Source: CAZCBX01 sp964497185 (GTDB taxonomy: Bacteria > Bdellovibrionota_G > JALEGL01 > JAGRMV01). Taken from it: 64,000 nt of DNA. Positions 50,883 to 60,361 of this stretch are shown piece after piece. The stretch lies in assembly GCA_964497185.1 (NCBI GenBank), contig CAZCBX010000006.1, positions 1-64,000 on the forward strand, written 5' to 3'. Under the pieces are notes generated by a model that searched no databases, had not been told where the DNA came from, and saw nothing but the letters and a program-made list of their open reading frames with translations. The stretch's first letter is position 1, and every line of letters begins with the position of its first letter. Position numbers and translations under genes: made by a program.

Positions 50883-51021
50883 GGCTCCTCGCGGGAGTCG
50901 AACTTTGTTCGAGCTTTTGTTGGGTTTAGCAAATCTTAGGACGTCAGGCCTTAGATTTGCTTATGTCATGATTTGGTTTGAGCTTGCTCAAAGCATAATC
51001 TGACCTCCTGCGGCTCCATGG
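50883..51021 (+). repeat. 3'-side element at tRNA-Leu with module M (filled site)
   Basis: The same frame as the empty element (GGGAGTCGAAC-TTT-GTTCGAG, TTTTGTTGGG) with module M at 50924-51005: GTTTAG, hairpin 1 (CAAATCT/AGATTTG), CTTATGTCA, hairpin 2 (TCA-T-GATT..TTTGAGC/GCTCAAA..AATC-TGA) and TGACC. It then reads TCCTGCGG, CTCCATGG and a third tRNA-Leu end. Confidence 0.88.
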
Positions 51022-51138
51022 CTCCGTCAATACCAAACATTCTTTTTTTTGTTTTTGCTTATGTCATGATTTGGTTTGAGCTTGCTCAAAGCATAATCTG
51101 ACCTCCTTCGACTCCATGGCTCCGTCGGTGCCAAACAT
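51022..51138 (+). repeat. Third and fourth tRNA-Leu 3' ends with a truncated module M
   Basis: A tRNA-Leu 3' end (51022-51040, CTCCGTCAATACCA, two changes) with T-run is followed by the second half of M (51058-51103), an exact copy of 50960-51005 that lacks GTTTAG and hairpin 1. It ends in CTCCATGG and a fourth tRNA-Leu end (51120-51138, one change). Confidence 0.85.
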
Positions 51139-51144
51139 TTTTTT

Positions 51145-51179
51145 TATTCCAGGGGCTTACCATTTTGGTTACTGGAATA
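51145..51179. repeat. Hairpin in the trigger-factor leader
   Basis: TATTCCAG and CTGGAATA flank a 19-nt loop, 110 bp before tig. It could be a terminator of the tRNA-Leu unit or a leader structure. Confidence 0.35.
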
Positions 51180-51289
51180 AGTGAATCGAGGTATTTTTTG
51201 GGTTTGTAGGGCCGCAATCGGTCTTTTTGGGCTTGTAAATGGGCGCTAGGGGTGGACGTTTGGTTGGGTTTAGGGTAGAAGGCTTCGCT

Positions 51290-52552
51290 ATGAAAGTACA
51301 AGTAGATCACGTCAGCGACGTTAAGAAGAAAATTGTTGTCACCATTGATGAAGATCAGGTGCAGAGCCAAATGGATGAGGCTTATGTGGATCTTCAAAAA
51401 AATGCGCAAATTCCTGGTTTTCGCAAAGGCAAAACGCCCAAATCACTTTTAGAGAAGAAGTATGGCCCTTCAGTTGAAGCTGAAGTTTTTCAAAACTTAA
51501 TGCGCGCCACCATGAGCGAAGCTTTGGAAGAAAATGACTTAGACGCTATTTCCATTTCGGATGTAAGCCCGCCTGAAAGAAAAAAAGGCGAAGGTTTAAC
51601 TTACTCTGCATCACTAGAAGTTCGCCCCAACTTTGAACCCAAAGATTACAAAGGCATTTCTGTCAAACAGAACAAAGAAGACGTGAAAGACGAAGCCATT
51701 CAAGAAGTATTGGATCGCATTTTGGACAACCATGCCGTGATGAAACCCTTGGATGCAAAAAGCCCCAAAAAAGGCCAATATGCTTCCATTTTGGTTGAAC
51801 ATCTGGATGACCAAGGCAATGTGACCGAGACGCCCAAAGCTGAAGAACAGCTTCACATGGTTGGACACGAATCAGCCCGCAAAGATGTCGATCAAGCCAT
51901 TCAAAAAATGTCTGTGGGCGATACCCAAGATTTAACCTTGGAGAATGTGCCTGGCCAAAAAGACGATCAAAAAACGTTTGTTCGGTTGACTTTAAAAAGC
52001 GTGAAAGAAAAACAATTGCCTGAACTTAACGATGACTTTGCCAAAACAGTGGGTCCTTTTGAAAATCTTGATGCGCTTAAAAAACAAATCAAAGAAGATC
52101 TTTCCTCTGAATTGGAAGATCGCAAAAAAGTAGATCATGCCACGCAAATTTTGGATCATTTGCGCAAAAAAAATAAAGTGGCCCTGCCCGACACCATGTT
52201 GGAGCAAGAAATGCAAAACATGCGACAAGAATTTTTCAACCGTGTGGTACAAAGCGGCCAAAGCCTGCCGGAAGATTTTTCTGCAGACAAGATGAACGAA
52301 GAAATGAAACCCGAGGCTGAAAGGCGCGTGCATGAGCAGCTTCTGCTAACGGCCATTGCCAAAAAAGAAAACATTGAAGTCACGCCCCAAGAAATTCACG
52401 CAAAATTGCATGAGCTTTCACACATGTACAACAAGCCTGAAGGAGAGCTTCGTGCGGAGCTTGAAAAATCCGGACGAATGGACTTCTTGCATTATCAGCT
52501 TCTATCGCAGAAAACGCTTGATTTCCTTGTTGGCGAAGCTAACATGAAGTGA
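51290..52552 (+). CDS. tig: Trigger factor
   Basis: 420 aa from ATG 51290 (MKVQVDHVSDV). An upstream in-frame start at 51239 would add an unlikely Gly/Arg-rich front. The ribosome-binding domain signature is IPGFRKGKTPKSLLEKKYG, with a PPIase middle domain and helical C-terminal arms (DFAKTVGPFENLDALKKQI). It is a ribosome-bound chaperone for nascent chains. It is first of the tig-clpP-clpX-lon proteostasis cluster. Confidence 0.96.
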   Translation: MKVQVDHVSDVKKKIVVTIDEDQVQSQMDEAYVDLQKNAQIPGFRKGKTPKSLLEKKYGPSVEAEVFQNLMRATMSEALEENDLDAISISDVSPPERKKGEGLTYSASLEVRPNFEPKDYKGISVKQNKEDVKDEAIQEVLDRILDNHAVMKPLDAKSPKKGQYASILVEHLDDQGNVTETPKAEEQLHMVGHESARKDVDQAIQKMSVGDTQDLTLENVPGQKDDQKTFVRLTLKSVKEKQLPELNDDFAKTVGPFENLDALKKQIKEDLSSELEDRKKVDHATQILDHLRKKNKVALPDTMLEQEMQNMRQEFFNRVVQSGQSLPEDFSADKMNEEMKPEAERRVHEQLLLTAIAKKENIEVTPQEIHAKLHELSHMYNKPEGELRAELEKSGRMDFLHYQLLSQKTLDFLVGEANMK

Positions 52553-52598
52553 ATCTGGGCTTGACCCTATTGTCAGCACCATCATTAGAAAGGGTTTT

Positions 52599-53207
52599 AT
52601 GTCTTCATTGATTCCAATGGTCGTAGAACAAACGCATCGTGGCGAACGTTCATACGACATTTATAGCCGACTTTTAAAAGAACGAATTATTTTTTTGAGC
52701 ACCCCTGTCAACGATGAAGTAGCCAATCTCATTGTGGCACAATTGTTGTTTTTAGAATCCGACAATCCTGACAAAGACATTCAATTGTACATCAATTCTC
52801 CAGGTGGCTCGGTCTATTCGGGTATGGCCATATACGATACCATTCAGCATATTAAACCTGAAGTCTCTACTTTTTGCATGGGCATGGCGGCGTCCATGGC
52901 GGCGGTGCTTTTGGCCGCAGGCCAAAAAGGCAAAAGATTTGCTCTGCCCCACTCTCGCGTGATGATTCACCAGCCTTTGGGGGGCTTTCAAGGCCAAGCC
53001 ACAGACATTGATATTCAGGCCAAAGAAATTTTAAAAATCAGAGACGAACTCAACCAAGTTCTTCAGCGACATACCGGACAAAGTTTGGATAAAATTCAAG
53101 AGGATACAGACCGCGACTATTATATGACCTCCGCAGAAGCCAAAGAGTATGGTATTATAGATCACGTAGTTGAAAAACGATCTGACATTGCGAGTGTAAC
53201 TTCATGA
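52599..53207 (+). CDS. clpP: ATP-dependent Clp protease proteolytic subunit
   Basis: 202 aa. The catalytic triad is Ser99 (GMAASMA), His124 (MIHQPLGG) and Asp173 (DRDYYM). It forms the tetradecameric barrel paired with ClpX. Its stop overlaps the clpX start by 4 bp. Confidence 0.97.
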   Translation: MSSLIPMVVEQTHRGERSYDIYSRLLKERIIFLSTPVNDEVANLIVAQLLFLESDNPDKDIQLYINSPGGSVYSGMAIYDTIQHIKPEVSTFCMGMAASMAAVLLAAGQKGKRFALPHSRVMIHQPLGGFQGQATDIDIQAKEILKIRDELNQVLQRHTGQSLDKIQEDTDRDYYMTSAEAKEYGIIDHVVEKRSDIASVTS

Positions 53208-54469
53208 CCGAACAAAACAACGACCAAAACCAACTTCATTGTTCATTTTGTGGCAAAGGACAGCGAGAAGTCAAAAAGCTGATTGCTGGCCCCACGGTGT
53301 ACATTTGTGATGAGTGCATTGAACTTTGCAACGACATCATTGAAGAAGAAGGCCAAAACGAAGAAGCTGTAGGAACAGCGCCTTCGGCCATTCCAAAGCC
53401 CAAAGACATCAAAGCCATATTGGACGAATATGTCATTGGCCAAGAAGATGCCAAAAAAGTCCTTTCGGTTGCTGTTTATAATCACTACAAGCGCATTGAC
53501 AGTCCTGTGGTTTCCAGCAGCGACATTGAGCTGCAAAAATCCAACATTTTGATGCTGGGCCCCACCGGTAGCGGTAAAACGTTGTTGGCTCAAACCCTTG
53601 CCCGCATTTTAAACGTGCCTTTTACCATCATTGATGCCACCACCTTAACCGAAGCCGGTTATGTGGGGGAAGATGTTGAAAACATCATTGTTACGCTTTT
53701 ACAAAATGCAGATTACGATGTTGAACGCGCGCAGCGTGGCATTGCCTACATTGATGAAATCGACAAAATCGCACGCAAAGCCGATAACCCTTCGATTACC
53801 CGTGATGTATCGGGAGAAGGCGTGCAACAAGCACTGCTGAAAGTCATTGAGGGCACGGTTGCCAATGTACCGCCCAAAGGGGGACGCAAACACCCGCAAC
53901 AAGAGTTTTTGCAAGTAGACACGAGCAACATGCTGTTTATTTGTGGTGGCGCGTTTGTCGGCTTGGACAAAGTCATTGAAAGACGCATCACGCAAACCAG
54001 CATTGGTTTTGGTGCTGAGCTAAAATCCAGCAAACCCAAAGGCACGGGCGAACTCTTTCAAGAAGTAAAAAATGAAGATTTAACCAATTATGGTTTGATT
54101 CCTGAATTTATTGGTCGTGTGCCTGTGGTGGCATCGCTCAATGATTTGGACGAAAACGCACTGATTGATATTTTAACTCAGCCCAAAAACGCCTTAATCA
54201 AACAATATCAAAAACTCTTTGATATGGAGAACGTCAAACTCACATTCACCCCGACGGCCATCTCCGCCATTGCGACCAAAACCATGGACCGCAAAGCCGG
54301 CGCACGTGGTTTACGCTCTATTTTAGAAGAAATCATGCTGGATATTATGTATGAAATTCCTTCTCAAGAGCACGTGGAAGAGTGCGTCATTTCAGAAGAC
54401 GTTGTATTAAAGGGCGATAAGCCTCTGGTTGTGTATCAACAGCCCAAAAAAGAAGCTGAAAGCGCTTAA
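53204..54469 (+). CDS. clpX: ATP-dependent Clp protease ATP-binding subunit ClpX
   Basis: 421 aa. The N-terminal C4 zinc finger (CSFCGKGQ...CDECIELC) binds adaptors and substrates. Walker A is GPTGSGKT and Walker B IAYIDEIDKIA; pore loop GYVGEDV and IGF loop SIGFGAE are present. It unfolds substrates for ClpP. Gene order clpP-clpX is conserved. Confidence 0.97.
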   Translation: MTEQNNDQNQLHCSFCGKGQREVKKLIAGPTVYICDECIELCNDIIEEEGQNEEAVGTAPSAIPKPKDIKAILDEYVIGQEDAKKVLSVAVYNHYKRIDSPVVSSSDIELQKSNILMLGPTGSGKTLLAQTLARILNVPFTIIDATTLTEAGYVGEDVENIIVTLLQNADYDVERAQRGIAYIDEIDKIARKADNPSITRDVSGEGVQQALLKVIEGTVANVPPKGGRKHPQQEFLQVDTSNMLFICGGAFVGLDKVIERRITQTSIGFGAELKSSKPKGTGELFQEVKNEDLTNYGLIPEFIGRVPVVASLNDLDENALIDILTQPKNALIKQYQKLFDMENVKLTFTPTAISAIATKTMDRKAGARGLRSILEEIMLDIMYEIPSQEHVEECVISEDVVLKGDKPLVVYQQPKKEAESA

Positions 54470-54575
54470 GTCCAAATAAGTCGAAGCAAAGTTTTTTGAG
54501 TCTTGCTTTTTTTTGGTGTGTGCCTACATTGGTAGATATAGGAACTGATATCTGCCAAACAAGGACAAGACCTCA

Positions 54576-57026
54576 ATGACTGAAGACAAAAAACCACTTT
54601 CCAGCAATTTACCAGCCACAGTGACGCGGGTGCCATTACTGCCACTTCGCGATATTATCGTATTTCCACACATGGTGGTGCCATTGTATGTTGGCCGTGA
54701 AAAATCGGTCAAAGCACTCGAATATGCCATGAAAAATGGCAAAGACCTTTTGCTGTCTGCACAGAAAAAAGCCAAAACCAATGACCCCCAAGAAGAAGAT
54801 ATTTATACGGTGGGTACATTGGGCAAGATTAAACATCTTTTGCGCTTGCCGGACTCCACCGTAAAAGTTCTGGTGGAAGGGAAAAAGCGAGTTAAAATCA
54901 AACAATTTATTGAACACCAAGATTTCTTCTTTTGCGAAATCAAAGATTTGGTGGAGCCTGAAACCAAAGACGTAGAGCTTGAGGCAATGGTTCGACAAGT
55001 TCAAAAAAGTTTTGAAGCTTATGTAAAGCTCAATAAAAACATTCCCCCTGAAATGATTATGTCGGTTTCCAACATGGATGAGCCATCGCGTGTGATTGAC
55101 ACCATTGCTGCGCACCTCACGTTGAAACTCAAAGACAAACAAGAGGTGCTTGAAATACCGGACGCGCATTCGCGCTTGGAAAAGCTGTATGCTCTGATGC
55201 AATCTGAAATAGAAATTTTGCAGATTGAAAAACGCATTCGTTCGCGTGTTAAAAAGCAAATGGAGAAAACGCAAAAAGAGTATTATCTCAACGAGCAAAT
55301 GGCGGCCATTCAGAAAGAGCTGGGTGAAAAAGAAGACGGTAAATCTGAAATCAATGAGATTGAAGACAATCTTAAAGAGAAAAAACTGCCTGTTGAAGCC
55401 AAAGAGCGCATTGAAAAAGAACTCAAAAAATTAAAAATGATGTCGCCCATGTCGGCGGAAGCCACGGTTGTGCGCAACTACATCGACAACATGATGGAAC
55501 TGCCCTGGCTCGAATACAGCGAAGACAAACTCGACATTCCAGAAGCCGAAAAAGTGCTCGAACGTGATCACTATGGATTGGATAAAGCCAAGAAACGAAT
55601 TTTGGAATACCTATCGGTTCAAAAACTGGTTAAAGGCATCAAGGGACCCATTCTTTGCTTGGTTGGGCCTCCGGGTGTGGGTAAAACCTCTTTGGCCCGT
55701 TCAATTGCTGATTCAACGGGGCGTAAATTTGCCAAAATGTCCGTGGGGGGCATGCGGGACGAGGCTGAAATTCGCGGCCACCGACGCACCTACATTGGCG
55801 CCATGCCTGGTAAAATTATTCAGGCCATTAAAAAAGCGGGCAAGTCCAATCCTGTTTTCTTGATTGATGAAATTGATAAAATGGCGATGGACTTCCGTGG
55901 GGATCCCTCTGCGGCCATGCTTGAAGTATTGGATCCACAACAAAACCATAGTTTTGGCGATCACTACTTGGATGTAGATTACGACTTGTCCAAAATTATG
56001 TTTGTGGCCACGGCCAATTCCGTCAGCGGCATACCGCGCCCATTGCTGGATCGAATGGAAGTCATTCATCTGTCTGGGTATACCGAAGAGGAAAAACTTC
56101 AAATTACCAACAAATATCTGATTCCCAATCAGGTCAAAGAAAATGGTTTAACCCCAGACAACATTACGTTCACCGATGCTGGCGTATTGGAAGTCATTCA
56201 AAGATACACCCGCGAAGCGGGGGTTCGAAATCTTGAAAGAGAAATTTCCTCCATCTGTCGTAAGATTGCCAAAAAAGTAGTCGAGGAAGGAAGTGAGCAC
56301 CATTCAGAAATTACACCTGAACAAGTGCATGATTTGCTCGGCGTACCCAAATTTAAATACGGCATGGCTGAAAAAGAGAGCCAAATAGGCCTAACCAACG
56401 GGCTTGCCTGGACTGAAATGGGTGGAGACTTGTTGCAAATTGAAGTTTCTGTACTACCAGGCAAAGGCAAACTTAAACTTACGGGTAAACTGGGCGATGT
56501 GATGCAAGAATCGGCACAAGCAGCCATGACCTACATTCGCTCGCGCTCGAAAGCCTTTGGTTTGCGCGATCATTTTTATGAAAAAATTGATTTTCACGTT
56601 CATGCACCCGAAGGGGCCATTCCAAAAGATGGTCCATCGGCGGGCATCACCATTGCCACTTCGTTGGCCAGTGCCATCATGGGAATTCCCGTGCGCAGAG
56701 ATGTTGCCATGACTGGCGAAATCACATTGCGTGGCAAAGTGTTGCCGATTGGCGGACTCAAAGAAAAAGTATTGGCGGCCCATCGTGGCGGCGTGACCGA
56801 TATCATCATTTCGGTGGATAATGAAAAGGACTTAAAAGATATTCCTGAAAACATTCGTGAGGAAATGACCTTTCACACCGTGGAAAACGCCGATGAGGTA
56901 CTGAAAATCGCACTGGATTTGCAACCAGGCCAAAGCCTACTGGACAAAGAAGGCGATTTTGCCCTTGAAATCTTTGAAGCCGGTGCGGATGTACCCGGTG
57001 TCAAAGATGAAAAAGCCATGCATTAG
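54576..57026 (+). CDS. lon: ATP-dependent Lon protease
   Basis: 816 aa, full length. It has an N-terminal LON domain (PLLPLRDIIVFPHMVVPLYVG), coiled coil, AAA+ domain with GPPGVGKTS and VFLIDEIDKM, and a protease domain with the catalytic Ser (GPSAGITIA, about residue 688) and Lys (GGLKEK, about 731). It degrades damaged and regulatory proteins. It follows clpX by 106 bp and may have its own promoter. Confidence 0.97.
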   Translation: MTEDKKPLSSNLPATVTRVPLLPLRDIIVFPHMVVPLYVGREKSVKALEYAMKNGKDLLLSAQKKAKTNDPQEEDIYTVGTLGKIKHLLRLPDSTVKVLVEGKKRVKIKQFIEHQDFFFCEIKDLVEPETKDVELEAMVRQVQKSFEAYVKLNKNIPPEMIMSVSNMDEPSRVIDTIAAHLTLKLKDKQEVLEIPDAHSRLEKLYALMQSEIEILQIEKRIRSRVKKQMEKTQKEYYLNEQMAAIQKELGEKEDGKSEINEIEDNLKEKKLPVEAKERIEKELKKLKMMSPMSAEATVVRNYIDNMMELPWLEYSEDKLDIPEAEKVLERDHYGLDKAKKRILEYLSVQKLVKGIKGPILCLVGPPGVGKTSLARSIADSTGRKFAKMSVGGMRDEAEIRGHRRTYIGAMPGKIIQAIKKAGKSNPVFLIDEIDKMAMDFRGDPSAAMLEVLDPQQNHSFGDHYLDVDYDLSKIMFVATANSVSGIPRPLLDRMEVIHLSGYTEEEKLQITNKYLIPNQVKENGLTPDNITFTDAGVLEVIQRYTREAGVRNLEREISSICRKIAKKVVEEGSEHHSEITPEQVHDLLGVPKFKYGMAEKESQIGLTNGLAWTEMGGDLLQIEVSVLPGKGKLKLTGKLGDVMQESAQAAMTYIRSRSKAFGLRDHFYEKIDFHVHAPEGAIPKDGPSAGITIATSLASAIMGIPVRRDVAMTGEITLRGKVLPIGGLKEKVLAAHRGGVTDIIISVDNEKDLKDIPENIREEMTFHTVENADEVLKIALDLQPGQSLLDKEGDFALEIFEAGADVPGVKDEKAMH

Positions 57027-57093
57027 CCCTTTTGTAAAAAAAGGTTGACCCTACCCAGAGGGTATGAAATAAGACCCTCTATTGTCAAAGGAT

Positions 57094-57169
57094 GGGCGAT
57101 TAGCTCAGCTGGCAGAGCGCCACATTTACACTGTGGATGTCGGCGGTTCGATCCCGTCATCGCCCACCA
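57094..57169 (+). tRNA. tRNA-Val(TAC)
   Basis: 76 nt. Acceptor GGGCGAT/ATCGCCC, discriminator A, CCA encoded. Anticodon stem CCACA/TGTGG encloses TTTACAC, anticodon TAC for GUA/GUG. Two partial 3' copies follow. Confidence 0.97.
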
Positions 57170-57220
57170 TCTCCTTATTCCTTGCTTGATTTGAAAGTTT
57201 CTTTGTACCCGCAACTACCA

Positions 57221-57273
57221 GCAGATCGAACCAAGGTTCTCTGTTGATTGGACTCGCCCTTCGGCGAGTATGG
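57221..57273 (+). repeat. 3'-side element at tRNA-Val without module M (empty site)
   Basis: The element begins with GCAGATCGAACC, the reverse complement of the tRNA-Val T-arm (GGTTCGATC), then AAGGTTCTCTGTTGATT, a hairpin (ACTCGCC/GGCGAGT) and ATGG. A second tRNA-Val 3' end with its flank (57274-57340) follows. Confidence 0.82.
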
Positions 57274-57340
57274 CGTCATCGCCCTCCATCTCTTTATTCC
57301 TTGCTTGATTTGAAAGTTTCTTTGTACCCGCAACTACCAG
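57274..57340 (+). repeat. Second copy of tRNA-Val 3' end with flank
   Basis: CGTCATCGCCCTCCATC then the flank CTTTATTCCTTGCTTG and onward to CAACTACCAG, matching 57155-57220 with few changes. It is a fragment, including the tRNA's downstream flank. Confidence 0.9.
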
Positions 57341-57468
57341 CGGATCGGCTAGGGTTTTAGTGGTTCTTATGACGTAGGAATTAGAACCACTTATGCCACA
57401 TTTGGGCTTGAGCTGGCTCAAAGCAAATGTGGCCTCTGTTGATTTTATCAGCCCTTCGGCGGATATGG
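57341..57468 (+). repeat. 3'-side element at tRNA-Val with module M (filled site)
   Basis: It begins GGATCGGCTAGG, then module M at 57354-57434: GTTTTAG, hairpin 1 (TGGTTCT/AGAACCA), CTTATGCCA, hairpin 2 (CCACATTTG/CAAATGTGG with inner TTGAGC/GCTCAA) and TGGCC. It then resumes TCTGTTGATT and a CGCC-type hairpin to ATGG, as in the empty copy. CGTCCTCGCT (57469-57478), a degenerate third tRNA-Val end, follows. Confidence 0.88.
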
Positions 57469-57583
57469 CGTCCTCGCTCTTCATTTTGAGGGGGTTTTAC
57501 CTAATTTTTTAGAATCCATTGAGTGCGTATGGTAAAATAGTAGAGATATTCAGTATTTATCCTAAATATTTGAAAATCGTTGG

Positions 57584-60361
57584 TTGTATTTACTCATGGG
57601 TTGTTGCATGTTGTATCGAGGTTGTATTTTTGTTGTGTGGCTTTGCTGTTGCTTTTTATGGCAGTGCAATGCAGGCACCCCTACGTCTAAACTTGTTTTT
57701 AAGCCTTCTCCACAAAACCCAGCCAGCACTTTTACTCTCATTCAACCTTCATCTACCCATGCCAAAGATGAACGCATCCTTCTTCGCATTGAAAATTTGT
57801 CTCCCGAGAACAAAGCCACTTTGCATGATGATCCTGCTTGTCAAAACGCACTGCCTCATTTAGCCGATGCGTCGTCTCGTGCCCATGCTGTCGATTTTTC
57901 CATCGACTTAGAGCAAGACGGTGTTTACACCTACTATGCGCAAGTTGGTTCACCTGAAAGTAATCATCCGCTTTGTTTGGGACCGGTAAGCTATCGTTTG
58001 GACCGCATTGCGCCCGTCATCACCGATGTCTCGGATGGGTCTGGGTCTTACATTGCGTTATCTACCAGCGAGTCCGATAATCCAGTGTATGTGTATGATG
58101 ATGACGCCTGCACAAATGAAGTGGGCGAGCTATTACCCGATGGCAATGGCAACGACATTGTGTTTGCACCAGGCCTGACGGAAAATGGCGTGTTTTTATA
58201 TTGGGTGCAAACGCAGGACAATGCCGGCAACTTATCCGATTGTGTGGGTCCGCTTTTTTATATGTATTTGGGTGCTTCGCCCAACTCCATGATTTCGATG
58301 CCCAATCAATTGGCCATCAACACGGGCACCCTCGAATACAATGTTGATTTTGGTGATGTATTTTCGGCTTCAATGGCTGCCAGCGATGTCACCGTGCAAA
58401 CCACCGGTGACGTGCAATACAGTGTGCAAGTGTTAAACGGCACAACCAAAACACCCACCATTGTGTTAACGGTCACTGGCGGCAATGGCACCATCAACAG
58501 CGTGAGCATTCCAGAGGGCTTGGGTGACAACCTTGTGGCAGGCACACCGGCCGCCACTCAAAATACCGTGGTTCGTGTGGACAACATTGCACCCAACGTC
58601 ACTTTGTCTTTGTCACCATCCACACCTTCCCCGGGTGATTTTAATCCCATTTTGTTTGATATAACGGCAACCACGCCCACTGATTTGGCCTCGGTCGCCC
58701 TGTTTAAAAATGACCCCACTTGTTCGAGTCCTGCAGCCAATACTGGTGGCCACCCTGCACAAACGTCACTGAGTCTTGCATCCGACACCATTGAAACCGG
58801 TACAGGCACTTATCTATACTATCTGCAAGCCATCGATGCGGCAGGCAATGCATCCGGATGCGTCGGCCCGGTCAGCTATCAGCTCAGTGCGCCAGATCCG
58901 GTGAGCAATCTCAACATTTCTGCCAAAGGTTGTGATTACTTATCCATTGGTTGGACCAAGCCCAACGAAAACGGCACCACCATTGTCAATTATCAAACCC
59001 GTTACAAACCTTCGGCGCTCCTGGATGAAAGCAATTTTGTTTTATTTGACCCAGGCATCTCTACACAAACCTTTGAAACCATTGGACCCGCTGCGCCCCA
59101 CACGCTAACCGTTGATACCGTCTACGATTTTCAAATGCGAACCGTCACCAGCAACGGGGCCATATCGCCTTGGTCCAATACCTATACAGGCGCAACCTTG
59201 CCCAACACCCTATTTTTCTGTGGGAATGACAATTACGGCGCATTTAACACAGGGGGTGCCACCACCAGCAAAATGGTTGCATTTGATGACGGAACCACCG
59301 TAGAGCATTACAATCAAAGCAATTTATTGATTAATACCTACACGCTTGACGCGGGTGAAACACAAGGCATCAACAGCACGCAGTTCGATTATGTTTTATC
59401 GGACAAACCATTGTACATTGCGGGTCGAAGAGGCAGTGGGGGCAATACACGCAAAGCAAACGTGGTTTGGAGTTCCAAAGACTGGGCGGGCAAACAGTTT
59501 TTATTCAATGGATCGCGCGCGCCCAATCACATTTTAAGCGTTTACGCATTTGAAGATGCCACCATTGATGTCATCAATGCCAGTGGGGTTGTGGTTACGC
59601 AGACCATCAATGCTGGCCAAAGCACCACGTTTAGTGTGGGCAATGGCAGTTATGAGGTCGACAGTACAGGCACGTTGGTTGCCTATCTGTTTTCGAGCAG
59701 TGGCAATCCCATGGGCAACAACCTGCAAGACCCAATGCCTTTACTGCCACTGTCCACCGATATCATTGGTTACACCGGCAGCATCAGCGGTGCCCAAATT
59801 TCTTCTTTAAGCAATGGCAATGTCGTCAACGCAAGGCATTCCAACGATGTGCTTGATACCCGAACTGTCAACATCGGCAACCCCCAATCCATTTCAGCCC
59901 GAGGTAACGGCAACGTGACACTTTACCAATCAGAGGCTGTGCATGTGACCTCTTCAGCCCCCATCGTTGCCCGTAGTAATGCGGACAGCAATGGCAACTG
60001 TTCGGCGCCTTTTCTTCCAGTTACCATGATGCGCAAGCGATACGCCATCAATGTCTATGCTGAGTGGGTGGCCTTTGCCGCATTGGAAAGTGGCGATATT
60101 GAAGTGGTGGATCCACAAACAGGTTCCGTGGTGGCCACCATCACCCTGGTCCAAAATGATCCAACTCCACCTACAGCCTCCACCACCCCTTGGAAAGCAC
60201 GAATCGATCGCTCCACGCTGTTAAACTTGGTCAGTAGCAACTCAACGACTGAAGGGGTTATCTTTCGATCGACCATTGCCTTTGCGGCTTGGTATGAACC
60301 TCAAAATGACAACTTCGCAGCTGACGACGATGAAACATTGCTTTATGGTACCAATGATTAA
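57584..60361 (+). CDS. Large surface/secreted protein with fibronectin III-like domain
   Basis: 925 aa from ATG 57584 (or from Met9). A Cys-rich hydrophobic segment (VVWLCCCFLWQC) is a possible lipoprotein or membrane anchor. Repeated domains with the pattern LYYLQAIDAAGNASGCVGPVSYQ (two to three copies) precede a fibronectin III-like domain (about 445-545). The C-terminal 380 residues have FDDGTTVEHYN and WSSKDWAGKQFLFNG features, reminiscent of IgGFc-binding/mucin-like surface proteins. It is probably displayed on the cell surface. Its GC and codon use look core-like. Confidence 0.75.
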   Translation: MYLLMGCCMLYRGCIFVVWLCCCFLWQCNAGTPTSKLVFKPSPQNPASTFTLIQPSSTHAKDERILLRIENLSPENKATLHDDPACQNALPHLADASSRAHAVDFSIDLEQDGVYTYYAQVGSPESNHPLCLGPVSYRLDRIAPVITDVSDGSGSYIALSTSESDNPVYVYDDDACTNEVGELLPDGNGNDIVFAPGLTENGVFLYWVQTQDNAGNLSDCVGPLFYMYLGASPNSMISMPNQLAINTGTLEYNVDFGDVFSASMAASDVTVQTTGDVQYSVQVLNGTTKTPTIVLTVTGGNGTINSVSIPEGLGDNLVAGTPAATQNTVVRVDNIAPNVTLSLSPSTPSPGDFNPILFDITATTPTDLASVALFKNDPTCSSPAANTGGHPAQTSLSLASDTIETGTGTYLYYLQAIDAAGNASGCVGPVSYQLSAPDPVSNLNISAKGCDYLSIGWTKPNENGTTIVNYQTRYKPSALLDESNFVLFDPGISTQTFETIGPAAPHTLTVDTVYDFQMRTVTSNGAISPWSNTYTGATLPNTLFFCGNDNYGAFNTGGATTSKMVAFDDGTTVEHYNQSNLLINTYTLDAGETQGINSTQFDYVLSDKPLYIAGRRGSGGNTRKANVVWSSKDWAGKQFLFNGSRAPNHILSVYAFEDATIDVINASGVVVTQTINAGQSTTFSVGNGSYEVDSTGTLVAYLFSSSGNPMGNNLQDPMPLLPLSTDIIGYTGSISGAQISSLSNGNVVNARHSNDVLDTRTVNIGNPQSISARGNGNVTLYQSEAVHVTSSAPIVARSNADSNGNCSAPFLPVTMMRKRYAINVYAEWVAFAALESGDIEVVDPQTGSVVATITLVQNDPTPPTASTTPWKARIDRSTLLNLVSSNSTTEGVIFRSTIAFAAWYEPQNDNFAADDDETLLYGTND

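Noticed and set aside
50542..50932. Open frames around tRNA-Leu with repeated residues
   Set aside because: They run across the tRNA and its duplicated ends and only reflect the DNA repeats.
57045..57072. TTGACC-based promoter for tRNA-Val
   Set aside because: A -35-like hexamer is present but no convincing -10 at the right spacing; too weak to list.
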